Below are positions 1 to 7,803 of a stretch of DNA of 64,000 bases, in pieces. Where the stretch lies: positions 1 through 64,000 of the forward strand of contig NZ_JAUOEM010000011.1 of NCBI RefSeq assembly GCF_030540875.1, read 5' to 3'. Made by a program: the position numbers and the translations under genes. Every line of letters begins with the position of its first letter. Within the stretch, counting starts at the first letter, position 1. This stretch comes from Flavivirga amylovorans. GTDB taxonomy: Bacteria > Bacteroidota > Bacteroidia > Flavobacteriales > Flavobacteriaceae. The notes under the pieces are model-generated. The model had not been told where the DNA came from. It was given only the letters and a program-made list of their open reading frames with translations, and did not search any database.

Positions 1-2
1 TG

Positions 3-89
3 AAAATGGAAATTAGGAACCTTGCAATTGCAATAATTATAACTCATACTGGAGGTGATCCCAATATGATTTTTAAAAAAGAAACATAA
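3..89 (+). CDS. C-terminal end of an unidentified protein (cut by window start)
   Basis: An open frame runs in from the left edge and stops at TAA 87-89, giving a 28-residue tail that ends in THTGGDPNMIFKKET. A good hairpin terminator follows within 5 bases, which supports this as the true 3' end of a gene. The tail is too short for me to assign a family. Gene order in flavobacteria upstream of ruvX is variable enough that I do not infer identity from context. Confidence 0.5.
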   Translation, partial: KMEIRNLAIAIIITHTGGDPNMIFKKET

Positions 90-93
90 AAAA

Positions 94-125
94 AGTGGTC
101 AGAATTTCTTCCGACCACTACTATC
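94..125 (+). terminator. Rho-independent-type terminator after the partial CDS
   Basis: AGTGGTC (94-100) pairs with GACCACT (113-119) around a short, partly paired interior (GAA/TTC). It lies 4 bases after the stop codon of the partial gene. There is no strong T-run directly after the stem on this strand, but an A-run precedes it, so it may also serve the opposite strand. Confidence 0.6.
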
Positions 126-149
126 TGAAAAGACAGCCTTTTTTGTTTT

Positions 150-319
150 AACCCAGATTATGTATTAGAACTTTGGCATGAAGGTTGAAAATGCAATAAA
201 ATCTATATATTATTAATTTCAGCATAGCACCGCTATGGTCAAATTAAAAAATACAGTAAAACGTTAGATTTTGCAGTAGTTTTAATCTGTAATAGATTTT
301 CTAATGCTTAATACGGGTT
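150..319. repeat. Long-hairpin intergenic repeat, copy 1
   Basis: This is an imperfect inverted repeat of about 170 bp. The left arm AACCCAGATTATGTATTAG (150-168) pairs with CTAATGCTTAATACGGGTT (301-319) at 15 of 19 positions. The 17-mer GCATAGCACCGCTATGG (222-238) lies at the exact centre of symmetry. Two other elements in this window (12120-12277 and 16788-16947) share the centre and the overall size but not the arm sequence. This copy ends nine bases before the ruvX -7 element. I do not recognise it as a named family. Confidence 0.75.
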
Positions 320-327
320 TAATAAAC

Positions 328-335
328 TATTTTTG
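328..335 (+). promoter_or_regulatory. Bacteroidota -7 element (TAnnTTTG) of ruvX
   Basis: TATTTTTG matches the Bacteroidota sigma-A consensus TAnnTTTG and ends 14 bases before the ruvX ATG, implying a very short leader. The expected TTG -33 element would fall inside the right half of hairpin repeat copy 1. Confidence 0.5.
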
Positions 336-349
336 TACAAAATAGATAT

Positions 350-760
350 ATGGGACGCATTTTAGCAATAGATTATGGTACTAAGAGAACTGGTATAGCG
401 GTAACAGATGAGTTACAAATTATAGCCTCTGGGCTTACTACTGTTAATACAAAAGAACTTTTAAAGTTTTTAAAAGACTATTCTACTAAAGAACAGGTTG
501 AATTGTTTTTAGTAGGAGAACCAAAACAAATGGATAATACCGTTTCGGAAAGTGAAATTCACATTCTTCCATTTATAGAGAATTTAAAAAAGGAATTCCC
601 TAATATACCAGTTAAGAGAGTTGATGAGCGATTTACTTCTAAAATGGCTTTTCAAACGATGATTGATAGTGGTTTAAAAAAGAATCAGCGAAAAAATAAA
701 GCATTAATAGACGAAATTAGCGCCACACTTATTTTACAAAGTTATTTGTATTCCAAGTAA
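350..760 (+). CDS. ruvX: RuvX/YqgF-type pre-16S rRNA processing / Holliday junction resolvase-like nuclease
   Basis: 136 residues, normal for YqgF/RuvX. The N-terminal RILAIDYGTKRTGIAVTD carries the RNase H-fold first strand with its catalytic Asp, and LFLVGEPKQMD is the typical second motif. VDERFTS and the C-terminal DEISATLILQSYL complete the family signature. In bacteria this cytoplasmic protein is linked to 16S rRNA 5' maturation, and RuvX homologues have resolvase-type activity in vitro. It heads the ruvX-def-DUF5606 cluster seen in many Flavobacteriaceae. The ATG follows a TAnnTTTG promoter by 14 bases. Confidence 0.93.
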   Translation: MGRILAIDYGTKRTGIAVTDELQIIASGLTTVNTKELLKFLKDYSTKEQVELFLVGEPKQMDNTVSESEIHILPFIENLKKEFPNIPVKRVDERFTSKMAFQTMIDSGLKKNQRKNKALIDEISATLILQSYLYSK

Positions 761-817
761 GTAGGCTTCATTTAGAATAAATCTTATATAAATTATACCA
801 GTAAATTATAGTATTAG

Positions 818-825
818 TATTTTTG
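818..825 (+). promoter_or_regulatory. -7 element (TAnnTTTG) of def
   Basis: TATTTTTG lies 24 bases before the def ATG in the 89-base gap after ruvX, so def probably has its own promoter rather than depending on read-through. Confidence 0.45.
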
Positions 826-849
826 CAAATATAAAACACTGAGCAAATA

Positions 850-1440
850 ATGATTTTACCAATAGTAGCCTATGGCGACCCAGTCTTAAAAAAGAAAGGA
901 AAGGACATAACGAAAGAGTATCCAAAACTTGACACGCTTTTAGATAATATGTTTGAAACTATGTATAATGCCTATGGTGTTGGTTTAGCAGCTCCTCAAA
1001 TAGGGTTACCAATTAGATTATTTTTGGTTGATACGACACCTTTTGCTGAAGATGAAGATTTAACTGAGGAAGAACAAAAGGTATTGAAAGGCTTTAAACG
1101 CGTTTTTATTAATGCCAAAATAACCAAGGAAGAAGGGGATGAATGGGCTTTTAATGAAGGTTGCTTAAGCATTCCAGATGTTAGAGAAGATGTTTTTAGA
1201 AAGCCAAAAATAACTGTTGAGTATGTAGATGAAAATTTTAAGCCGCACACAGAAGTTTTTGATGGATTGATAGCCAGAGTTATACAACATGAATATGATC
1301 ATATTGAGGGTGTTTTATTTACAGATAAACTGTCTAGTTTAAAAAAACGATTAATAAAGGGAAGGCTTACTAACATATCTAAAGGGAAGATTAGTGTTGA
1401 TTATAGAATGCGTTTTCCCGATCAAAAAAAGAAGCGATAA
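850..1440 (+). CDS. def: Peptide deformylase
   Basis: 196 residues with all three deformylase motifs: GVGLAAPQIG (residues 43-52), EGCLSIPD with metal-binding Cys105, and QHEYDHIEG with metal ligands His147 and His151 and catalytic Glu148. It removes the formyl group from nascent chains in the cytoplasm. An acidic insert after residue 63 (AEDEDLTEEEQ) between motifs 1 and 2 is typical of Bacteroidota deformylases. It is followed after 57 bases by the DUF5606 gene. Confidence 0.97.
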   Translation: MILPIVAYGDPVLKKKGKDITKEYPKLDTLLDNMFETMYNAYGVGLAAPQIGLPIRLFLVDTTPFAEDEDLTEEEQKVLKGFKRVFINAKITKEEGDEWAFNEGCLSIPDVREDVFRKPKITVEYVDENFKPHTEVFDGLIARVIQHEYDHIEGVLFTDKLSSLKKRLIKGRLTNISKGKISVDYRMRFPDQKKKR

Positions 1441-1497
1441 TATTTGCAAGCAATTAATAAACAGCAGATATTTGCTCCTCTCTTTTAATAAATAATT

Positions 1498-1929
1498 ATG
1501 AGTTTAGATAAAGTACTATCAATTGGTGGAAAACCAGGATTATATAAATTAATAGCGCAAACACGAGGAGGTTTTGTTGCAGAGTCGTTAATAGACAATA
1601 AGCGTATTTCTGTAAGTGTACAAAACAATATTAGCATTTTAAGTGAAATTGCAATCTACACTTTAACAGAAGAAATACCATTAAAGCAAGTTCTTAAAAG
1701 TATTAAGGAAAAAGAAAATGGCGAACAAGCTTCTGTAAAGCCGAAAGATAGTAAAGACAAATTAGAAGAATACTTCTTTAATGTGTTACCAGATTATGAT
1801 GAAGATAGGGTATATGCAAGTGATATTAAAAAAATAATACAATGGTATAATTTATTACAAAAACACGATATGTTGGACTTTTCAGATTCTGAAGAAGAAC
1901 CCGAAACAGTATCAGACGAAGAAGAATAA
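1498..1929 (+). CDS. DUF5606 domain protein
   Basis: 143 residues. The N-terminal half (SLDKVLSIGGKPGLYKLIAQ onward) is the DUF5606 domain, a small basic beta-rich domain found beside def in Bacteroidota. The C-terminus is very acidic (SDSEEEPETVSDEEE). No catalytic motif is visible and the function is unknown; a role linked to translation or RNA is only suggested by the neighbourhood. A strong terminator directly downstream closes the ruvX-def-DUF5606 group. Confidence 0.88.
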   Translation: MSLDKVLSIGGKPGLYKLIAQTRGGFVAESLIDNKRISVSVQNNISILSEIAIYTLTEEIPLKQVLKSIKEKENGEQASVKPKDSKDKLEEYFFNVLPDYDEDRVYASDIKKIIQWYNLLQKHDMLDFSDSEEEPETVSDEEE

Positions 1930-1935
1930 CATTTT

Positions 1936-1961
1936 AAACCTCCAATTTGGAGGTTTTTTTA
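1936..1961 (+). terminator. Terminator after the DUF5606 gene
   Basis: AAACCTCC and GGAGGTTT form an 8-bp stem with a 5-base AATTT loop followed by a T-run, six bases after the stop codon. Confidence 0.85.
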
Positions 1962-2025
1962 TACTTATCTGTAAGCTTTTTTAGTCTCTTTCGACTGTAA
2001 CCGAGATAACAAAAAGAATAAAATA

Positions 2026-2697
2026 ATGAAATCACTTTGGTTTTTTGATGATGTCAATCTTTTCAAGGTGCTTTGTCCCCACAAATTTAAAGCTTACAAA
2101 TCAAATCACGATTTTGATGCTTACAAAAAGAAAGACTATATATACTTTGAAGAAGACTCTGCAAACAAAGTATATCTTATAGAAAAGGGAAAAGTTAAAA
2201 TAGGATATTACAGCGAAGAAGGAGACGAAGTTGTTAAAGCTATTTTAACTCGTGGCGAGCTATTTGGTGAAACGGCTATTCTTGGAGAATCTAAGCGAGA
2301 AGAATTCGCCCAATCGATTGACAATACTACAAGTATTTGCCCTATAGGTGTAGATACTATGCATGATTTAATGCGAAACAATCAGACCTTCAGTTTTAAA
2401 GTGTATAAAGTAATTGGTTTTAAATTAAAAAAATTAGAACGACGATTGCAGTTATTACTATTTAAAGATACCAAAACACGTCTTATAGAATTTTTAGATG
2501 AGTTATGTTCTGATTATGGATACGATTGTGAAAAAACGGGAGATAAAGTGATTCATCATCCATATACACAAAAAGATATAGCTTCTTTAATTGGTACTTC
2601 TAGGCCTACATTAAATATACTTTTAAACGAATTAAAGGAGGAAAAAGTAATTCAATTTACTAGAAAAGAAATAAGAATCCATAAAAATATTGCTTAA
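2026..2697 (+). CDS. Crp/Fnr-family transcriptional regulator
   Basis: 223 residues. A cyclic-nucleotide-binding-type beta-roll covers roughly residues 15-125 (GKVKIGYYSEEGDEVVKAIL, GELFGETAILGE). A C-terminal HTH_Crp domain covers about residues 145-220 with the recognition segment YTQKDIASLIGTSRPTLNILLNELKEE written here only by its ends. There are no Fnr-type clustered cysteines, so an oxygen-sensing Fe-S cluster is unlikely. The effector is unknown. The gene stands alone between a terminator and a lipoprotein gene 73 bases downstream. Confidence 0.9.
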   Translation: MKSLWFFDDVNLFKVLCPHKFKAYKSNHDFDAYKKKDYIYFEEDSANKVYLIEKGKVKIGYYSEEGDEVVKAILTRGELFGETAILGESKREEFAQSIDNTTSICPIGVDTMHDLMRNNQTFSFKVYKVIGFKLKKLERRLQLLLFKDTKTRLIEFLDELCSDYGYDCEKTGDKVIHHPYTQKDIASLIGTSRPTLNILLNELKEEKVIQFTRKEIRIHKNIA

Positions 2698-2734
2698 TGT
2701 TAGATGGCTAACATTTTATAAAATCTGTGTGCTT

Positions 2735-2742
2735 TAATTTTG
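2735..2742 (+). promoter_or_regulatory. -7 element of the duplicated-domain lipoprotein gene
   Basis: TAATTTTG fits TAnnTTTG and lies 28 bases before the ATG at 2771. Confidence 0.4.
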
Positions 2743-2770
2743 AAGTATTAAAAACTTTAAAAAAAACACA

Positions 2771-3664
2771 ATGATTAAGAAAATGTTTATAGTTACAGTA
2801 TTAGCAATAGGATTATTGGCTAGTTCTTGTAGCAACGATGATGATAATGCACCATCGACTGCCAGTTTAAGTTTAGATTTGAATGGTTTAGAAGCATTAG
2901 GTAGCGATTATGTTTACGAAGGCTGGATAATCGTAGACGGCGCACCAGTTTCAACAGGAACGTTTAGCTCGGTTACATTCCCACAATCTTTTACAGTAGA
3001 TGCTACTCAATTAGAAAATGCAACAAGATTTGTATTATCAATTGAACCAGCAGGAGAAACTGGAACAGCTGCAGCAACACCAGCAGATACAAAAATTTTA
3101 GTAGGTGATTTTTCAGGAGATAGAGCACCTGTTAATACAGCTGTTGTAGGTGATTTTAGTGCCTCTTGGGGAAAAGCTTTTCTAAGAACCCCAACAGATG
3201 AAGTGCCAGGAAGTGGTAATAACGGTAATGATGAAAACGGTATTTGGTTTGGAACACCACAAATGACAGGCCCTCCAACAGCTGGTCTAGGATTACCTGT
3301 TTTGCCTGCTGGATGGAAATATGAAGGATGGGTTGTTGTAGATGGTGTTGGGCCATTAACAACAGGAACGTTTACGAGCTTTACAGCTGTAGATGATTCT
3401 AATGATTTTAGTGGAACAGAAAATAATGCTGGACCTCCAGTACCAGGAGAGGATTTCTTCAACAATGAACCTGCTGGATTTACATTTCCATTAGATGTAA
3501 GAGGTCTTACGGCTGTTATTTCTGTAGAACCAGATCCAGATAATTCTCCTGCACCTTTTACTCTAAAACCTTTAGTTGGTACTATAGGTCAAGATACAGC
3601 TCCGGCTACTCACGATCTTACATATAGCTCAGCTTCATTTCCAACAGGATGGGCTATTAGATAA
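2771..3664 (+). CDS. Lipoprotein with internally duplicated domain
   Basis: 297 residues. Signal peptide with lipobox LASSC (Cys20) followed by an Asp/Asn-rich linker, so the mature protein is a lipoprotein. The body is two related halves: YEGWIIVDGAPVSTGTFSS (about residues 49-67) recurs as YEGWVVVDGVGPLTTGTFTS (about 184-203), each followed by a segment ending in VxSxEPxxxx. The YEGW-VVDG-STGTF pattern resembles the C-terminal domain of anti-sigma-K-like proteins, but no membrane anchor or anti-sigma region is present. Function unknown. It is rich in Gly, Pro, Thr and Ser. Confidence 0.8.
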   Translation: MIKKMFIVTVLAIGLLASSCSNDDDNAPSTASLSLDLNGLEALGSDYVYEGWIIVDGAPVSTGTFSSVTFPQSFTVDATQLENATRFVLSIEPAGETGTAAATPADTKILVGDFSGDRAPVNTAVVGDFSASWGKAFLRTPTDEVPGSGNNGNDENGIWFGTPQMTGPPTAGLGLPVLPAGWKYEGWVVVDGVGPLTTGTFTSFTAVDDSNDFSGTENNAGPPVPGEDFFNNEPAGFTFPLDVRGLTAVISVEPDPDNSPAPFTLKPLVGTIGQDTAPATHDLTYSSASFPTGWAIR

Positions 3665-3696
3665 GTTAATTAATTTTATACTTTTGTTAGATTTCA

Positions 3697-3730
3697 GGCA
3701 TAGTTTCGACATAGAAACTATGCCTTTTAA
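3697..3730 (+). terminator. Terminator after the lipoprotein gene
   Basis: GGCATAGTTTC and GAAACTATGCC form a perfect 11-bp stem with a GACATA loop, followed by TTTT. It separates the lipoprotein gene from the thioredoxin-like gene. Confidence 0.85.
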
Positions 3731-3739
3731 TTTATATAT

Positions 3740-4303
3740 ATGTTAAGAAGAAAAAAAATTAGTTTAAAGAATATTGTGTATCTAGTTGTAATTGCCGTTT
3801 TAATTATTCCACAAACCCGACAACCTATACAAATACTTTTGCATAAAGGGCTGGCACTTTTTAGTCCATCAGTAATCAGTCAAGAGAAACAAACAAGTTT
3901 AGTAAACTATGATTGGATGCTTAAAGATAATCAAGGTGGAAATTTAGATTTTGAAGAAGTAAAAGGACGTGTTGTTTTAGTGAATTTTTGGGCAACGTGG
4001 TGTCCGCCATGCATTGCGGAAATGCCCAGTATGCAAGCGCTTTATAATGATTATAAAGATCGCGTAGAATTTGTTTTTGTTTCTAATGAAGATCACGCTG
4101 TAATCGATCCATTTTTAAATAAAAACAGTTATACTTTTAAAGTGTATAACCCATTAACCAAGTATCCAGAATCTTTTGATATTACTAGTATTCCACGAAC
4201 GTTTTTAATAAATACAGAAGGAGATATTATAATTGATAAAAATGGCGCTGCGAATTGGAATAGTGATACCGTTAGAAAAACTATTGATGATTTATTGAAT
4301 TAG
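3740..4303 (+). CDS. TlpA-like membrane-anchored thioredoxin-fold protein
   Basis: 187 residues. An N-terminal hydrophobic segment (about residues 11-24) follows a basic start, so the protein is anchored in the inner membrane with the thioredoxin fold in the periplasm. The redox motif is WATWCPPC with Cys88 and Cys91, and the cis-proline region is TSIPRTFLI. This is the ResA/TlpA class that reduces exported disulfides, for example in cytochrome c maturation. Its last 23 bases overlap the convergent carotenoid cyclase gene on the other strand. Confidence 0.9.
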   Translation: MLRRKKISLKNIVYLVVIAVLIIPQTRQPIQILLHKGLALFSPSVISQEKQTSLVNYDWMLKDNQGGNLDFEEVKGRVVLVNFWATWCPPCIAEMPSMQALYNDYKDRVEFVFVSNEDHAVIDPFLNKNSYTFKVYNPLTKYPESFDITSIPRTFLINTEGDIIIDKNGAANWNSDTVRKTIDDLLN

Positions 4304-4991
4304 CACGTTTTCTTTTGGATTCATAATGGGTCATGATAAATAAATTCATAAGAATAAGCGTAAAAGCATATACGGTATCTTCAATTGGAATTGTAAACAA
4401 CCTAATATTCAAATTTTCTGAATTATTATACCAAACAACTTCGTCTGTAATAAAACTACCAGTCAATACCCCATTTACTATGAAAAAAGGGATAAGCATG
4501 ACTAAAAATGTTAAGTAGAAGTTACTTAATAAATTAGGATTCCTTTTTATAACAAAGGCAATTAAAATAGTTGCTAATACAAAATTTATAAATGTATACC
4601 ATTTGCTACTATTATAAACGGAAAGGATTACTAGCAGAAATATGAGCAAGTAGCTAATAGTTTTAGTCGTAGCTCGCGATAATTTCAAATTTGGAAAATA
4701 ATATAATAATGCAAAATGTGTGAAAGTACATGCATAAGGTATGCATATAAAAAAGAGCCATTCTTCTATAGGTAAAGAAAACAATTTGAAACCTAAAAAA
4801 TAATCTTGATTAAATCCCCAAATACCATTTATTGTAAAAATAATATCCCAGGGAATAAATATAGCCATACTTATTAAGAGGCCTATGAGTAAAGATTTCC
4901 AGCGCTTGTAAAATTTTAATTTAGGATGAAAACTAAACAAAAAGGGAATTGATAAAGATCCCAAGTTTAATAGCAGATATAAATAATCCAT
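4281..4991 (-). CDS. Lycopene beta-cyclase, fused CrtYc-CrtYd (integral membrane type)
   Basis: 236 residues, almost entirely hydrophobic with about seven predicted membrane helices. It contains two copies of the lycopene-cyclase-domain signature: PIEEWLFF near residue 75 and PIEDTVYAF near residue 200. These correspond to the separate CrtYc and CrtYd subunits of actinobacteria and the fused fungal and archaeal domains. It would convert lycopene to beta-carotene in the membrane. It is the last gene of the carotenoid operon, 3 bases after crtZ, and takes the place of the FAD-type CrtY found in many other flavobacteria. Confidence 0.85.
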   Translation of the reverse strand: MDYLYLLLNLGSLSIPFLFSFHPKLKFYKRWKSLLIGLLISMAIFIPWDIIFTINGIWGFNQDYFLGFKLFSLPIEEWLFFICIPYACTFTHFALLYYFPNLKLSRATTKTISYLLIFLLVILSVYNSSKWYTFINFVLATILIAFVIKRNPNLLSNFYLTFLVMLIPFFIVNGVLTGSFITDEVVWYNNSENLNIRLFTIPIEDTVYAFTLILMNLFIMTHYESKRKRANSINHQ

Positions 4992-4994
4992 CTG

Positions 4995-5444
4995 TTATTT
5001 TTTAAAGTATTTAAAGGGGACAAATAACATTCCAAAACATTCTCCATCTTTTTTACCCAAATGTTTATGATGTATTTTATGAGCACGTCTTACGCCTTTA
5101 GCATACCAATTATTGGCATTTCTAAATAATTTAAAACGTTGATGTATAAAAATATCATGTACCATAAAATAAGATAGACCATAAGCAAATATGCCTATAC
5201 CTATTGGTAAACCAGCCCAAAAACTTGTATATTTCCATAGTAAGAAAAAAACAATGCTAACTACAGCATAAAATATGAAGAAAGCATCGTTACGCTCAAA
5301 CCAACTCTCGTGATCTTTTTGGTGATGATCCTTGTGTAAAGACCATAAAAAACCATGCATCACATATTTATGCGTAAACCAAGCCATAAACTCCATAAAG
5401 CAATAAGTTCCTAAAAAAATCAATATCCAAAATACTGTATGCAT
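4995..5444 (-). CDS. crtZ: Beta-carotene hydroxylase
   Basis: 149 residues. Di-iron membrane hydroxylase with histidine clusters HKYVMH, HKDHH, the central HD..HQRF and C-terminal HKIHHKH. It adds 3,3'-hydroxyl groups to beta-carotene to give zeaxanthin. It lies 9 bases after crtB and 3 bases before the cyclase gene in the same operon. Confidence 0.93.
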   Translation of the reverse strand: MHTVFWILIFLGTYCFMEFMAWFTHKYVMHGFLWSLHKDHHQKDHESWFERNDAFFIFYAVVSIVFFLLWKYTSFWAGLPIGIGIFAYGLSYFMVHDIFIHQRFKLFRNANNWYAKGVRRAHKIHHKHLGKKDGECFGMLFVPFKYFKK

Positions 5445-5453
5445 CCTATAAAA

Positions 5454-6293
5454 TTACATTAAATTTAATTGATATTTTACATAACTGCGCATTAAGATTT
5501 CTATTTTTTTAGGATTAGAAACTCGTATTCTGGTATTTTTTATTTGAAGAGCTGGTGTCTTTTTTAGCTTCTTTAATAGTTGGTGATAGTACCTGTATGC
5601 CATAAAAACACCAAATTTGGCTTCTATTGGTAGTTTTTTAATACCACTTAAACCTTTTGCAAAATCTGCTTCAATATCATCTATAATGCTTTGTTTAGAA
5701 GCTTCATCTAAATTGTTTAGATCTGTTTTAGGAAAATAAGTTCTGTTTAAATCATCATGGTCAGTTTTTAAGTCTCTTAAAAAGTTTACTTTTTGAAAAG
5801 CAGAGCCTAAGGACATGGCAGTATCTTTAAGCGTTTCATACTTAACATGGTCTCCTTTTACAAATACTTTTAAGCACATAAGTCCTACTACATCGGCAGA
5901 TCCATAAATATAAGCTTTGAATTCTTCTTCTGTAAGATATTTTGTTTTGTGCAAGTCCATGCGCATACTTTTCATAAAAGCATCTACTAAATTTTTATCT
6001 AAACTATATTTATGAAATGTATGTTGAAAAGAATTGAGTATAGGGTTTAAGCTAATTTTATCTTTTAATGCAAGTTCTAAATCTTCAGAAAATTTATTAA
6101 ATAAATGCTCTTTATTGTAATCATGAAAAGAATCAACAATCTCATCAGCGAAACGAACAAAGCCATAGATGTTATAAATATCCATTCTAATAGATTTAGA
6201 AAGCATTTTTGTCGCTAACGAAAAAGACGTGCTATAGGTCTTAGTGACAAGTTTGCTACAATTATAAGAGACTGTATCAAATAGTAATTTCAT
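5454..6293 (-). CDS. crtB: Phytoene synthase
   Basis: 279 residues. Squalene/phytoene synthase fold with the first Asp-rich motif around YGFVRFADEIVD and the second around NFLRDLKTDHDD, which bind the Mg2+-diphosphate. It condenses two geranylgeranyl diphosphates to phytoene. The start lies 2 bases after the crtI stop, implying translational coupling. Confidence 0.95.
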   Translation of the reverse strand: MKLLFDTVSYNCSKLVTKTYSTSFSLATKMLSKSIRMDIYNIYGFVRFADEIVDSFHDYNKEHLFNKFSEDLELALKDKISLNPILNSFQHTFHKYSLDKNLVDAFMKSMRMDLHKTKYLTEEEFKAYIYGSADVVGLMCLKVFVKGDHVKYETLKDTAMSLGSAFQKVNFLRDLKTDHDDLNRTYFPKTDLNNLDEASKQSIIDDIEADFAKGLSGIKKLPIEAKFGVFMAYRYYHQLLKKLKKTPALQIKNTRIRVSNPKKIEILMRSYVKYQLNLM

Positions 6294-6295
6294 AA

Positions 6296-7759
6296 TTAAT
6301 TATGGTGTTTTGTTACTAAATCTGCTACTAATTTCCCCGAAATTAACGAAGGAGGAACGCCAGGTCCAGGAACTGTTAATTGGCCAGTAAAAAATAAATT
6401 TTTTACTTTTTTACTTTTTAATTTTGGTCTTAAAAAAGCGGTTTGCGTTAATGTATTTGCCATTCCGTATGCATTTCCTTTATACGAATTGTAATCATTA
6501 ATAAAATCGTTAATACAAAAACTTTCTTTAAATATAACATGTTTTTTTACATTTTGAGAGGTTAAACTTTCAAAACGACTCATTATTTTATCAAAATAAG
6601 CTTCTCTTAACTCTGGAGTATCTTCTAATCCTGGAGCCAAAGGAATTAAAAAAATACCCGCCTCTTTTCCTTCTGGAGCAGAGTTTATATCTGTTTTACT
6701 TGGGAAACTAGCATAAAATAATGGGTTTTCTGGCCACTTCGGATCGTCATAAATGGCTTCGGCATGAATATCAAAATCTACATCAAAAAACAAGGTATGA
6801 TGGTTTACGTTTTTCAATTTTTTATCAAATCCGATATAAAATAGGAGCGAGGATGGTGCAAATGTTTTTTTGGTCCAATAATTTTCAGAATATTGTCTGT
6901 ATGGCTTTTCTAAAAGGGTTTCGGTATGATGGTAATCGGCACCACTTACAACAATGTTAGACGTATATGTTTTTCCATTTGAAATAAGGCCTTTATACTC
7001 CCCATTTTCTACAACAATTTTTTCTATTGGAGCATCTGTCTTAATAGTAACGCCTAATTCTTTTGCCAATTTTTCCATGGCTAAAATCACTTCATACATA
7101 CCTTTTTTAGGGTGAAATGTACCCAGTCCAAAATCAGCATAATTCATAAAACTGTAAAAAGAAGGCGTATCACTTGGTTTTGCTCCTAAAAACAAAACAG
7201 GAAATTCAAGAATCTTAATAAGTTTATCACTTTTAAATTCTTTTCTAACATCCCTTTTTATATTACTGAAAAATTGATCAAATTTCTTAATAGTTGAAAA
7301 GGTTACTAATTCTAAAGGTGAGACTCCTGGATTATAGACCAAATCTTTAATAGCTATATCGTAATTGCTCTTTGCTTGATTAATGAACTTTTTAAGCTTT
7401 TTAGAGCTTCCTGGTTCTTCATTTTCAAAAGCAATAGTTATTTTTTCTAGGGTATCTTCTATGGTTATTTGGTCATCTTTACCAAAATAAACACTGTAAG
7501 CGGGGTTTAGTTTTTCTAAGGAATAATAATCTTCAGGAGATTTATTGAAGTCTGAAAAAAAACGCTCAAACACGTCTGGCATCCAATACCAGGTTGGACC
7601 AATATCAAAAGTAAAGCCCTCTTTTATAAGTTGTCTAGCCCGACCTCCAATGGTTTTGTTCTTTTCAAAAATTGTTACATCGTATCCTGCTTTTGCTAAG
7701 TAGCATGAAGCAGCTAAAGACGAAAATCCAGAACCTATTATATTTACAGTTGATTTCAT
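6296..7759 (-). CDS. crtI: Phytoene desaturase (lycopene-forming type)
   Basis: 487 residues from the ATG at 7759. The N-terminal dinucleotide-binding motif is VNIIGSGFSSLAASCYLAKAG and the C-terminal carotenoid-oxidase motif contains GQLTVPGPGVPPSLISG. It is a FAD-dependent desaturase that turns phytoene into lycopene. A TTG four codons upstream is in frame, but it lies within two bases of the TATATTTG -7 element, so I prefer the ATG. It is the first enzyme gene of the operon, downstream of a CarH-like repressor gene. Confidence 0.94.
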   Translation of the reverse strand: MKSTVNIIGSGFSSLAASCYLAKAGYDVTIFEKNKTIGGRARQLIKEGFTFDIGPTWYWMPDVFERFFSDFNKSPEDYYSLEKLNPAYSVYFGKDDQITIEDTLEKITIAFENEEPGSSKKLKKFINQAKSNYDIAIKDLVYNPGVSPLELVTFSTIKKFDQFFSNIKRDVRKEFKSDKLIKILEFPVLFLGAKPSDTPSFYSFMNYADFGLGTFHPKKGMYEVILAMEKLAKELGVTIKTDAPIEKIVVENGEYKGLISNGKTYTSNIVVSGADYHHTETLLEKPYRQYSENYWTKKTFAPSSLLFYIGFDKKLKNVNHHTLFFDVDFDIHAEAIYDDPKWPENPLFYASFPSKTDINSAPEGKEAGIFLIPLAPGLEDTPELREAYFDKIMSRFESLTSQNVKKHVIFKESFCINDFINDYNSYKGNAYGMANTLTQTAFLRPKLKSKKVKNLFFTGQLTVPGPGVPPSLISGKLVADLVTKHHN

Positions 7760-7762
7760 ATT

Positions 7763-7790
7763 GTTTAACAAATATAGTTAAAAGTTAAAC
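7763..7790 (-). promoter_or_regulatory. crtI promoter with GTTAAAC operator-like repeats
   Basis: Read on the minus strand, TATATTTG (7776-7769) fits TAnnTTTG and lies 9 bases before the crtI ATG. It is overlapped by an inverted pair GTTTAAC (7763-7769) and GTTAAAC (7784-7790), plus a near copy GTTAAAA (7777-7783). GTTAAAC recurs at the same place relative to the promoter of the MerR-type regulator gene (8719-8725). These are candidate binding sites for that regulator; the assignment is inference. Confidence 0.5.
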
Positions 7791-7803
7791 AAAATAAAAA
7801 TAT

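Noticed and set aside
7760-7771. TTG start four codons upstream for crtI
   Set aside because: It lies within two bases of the TATATTTG promoter element, too close for a translated leader; the ATG at 7759 begins directly before the FAD-binding strand.
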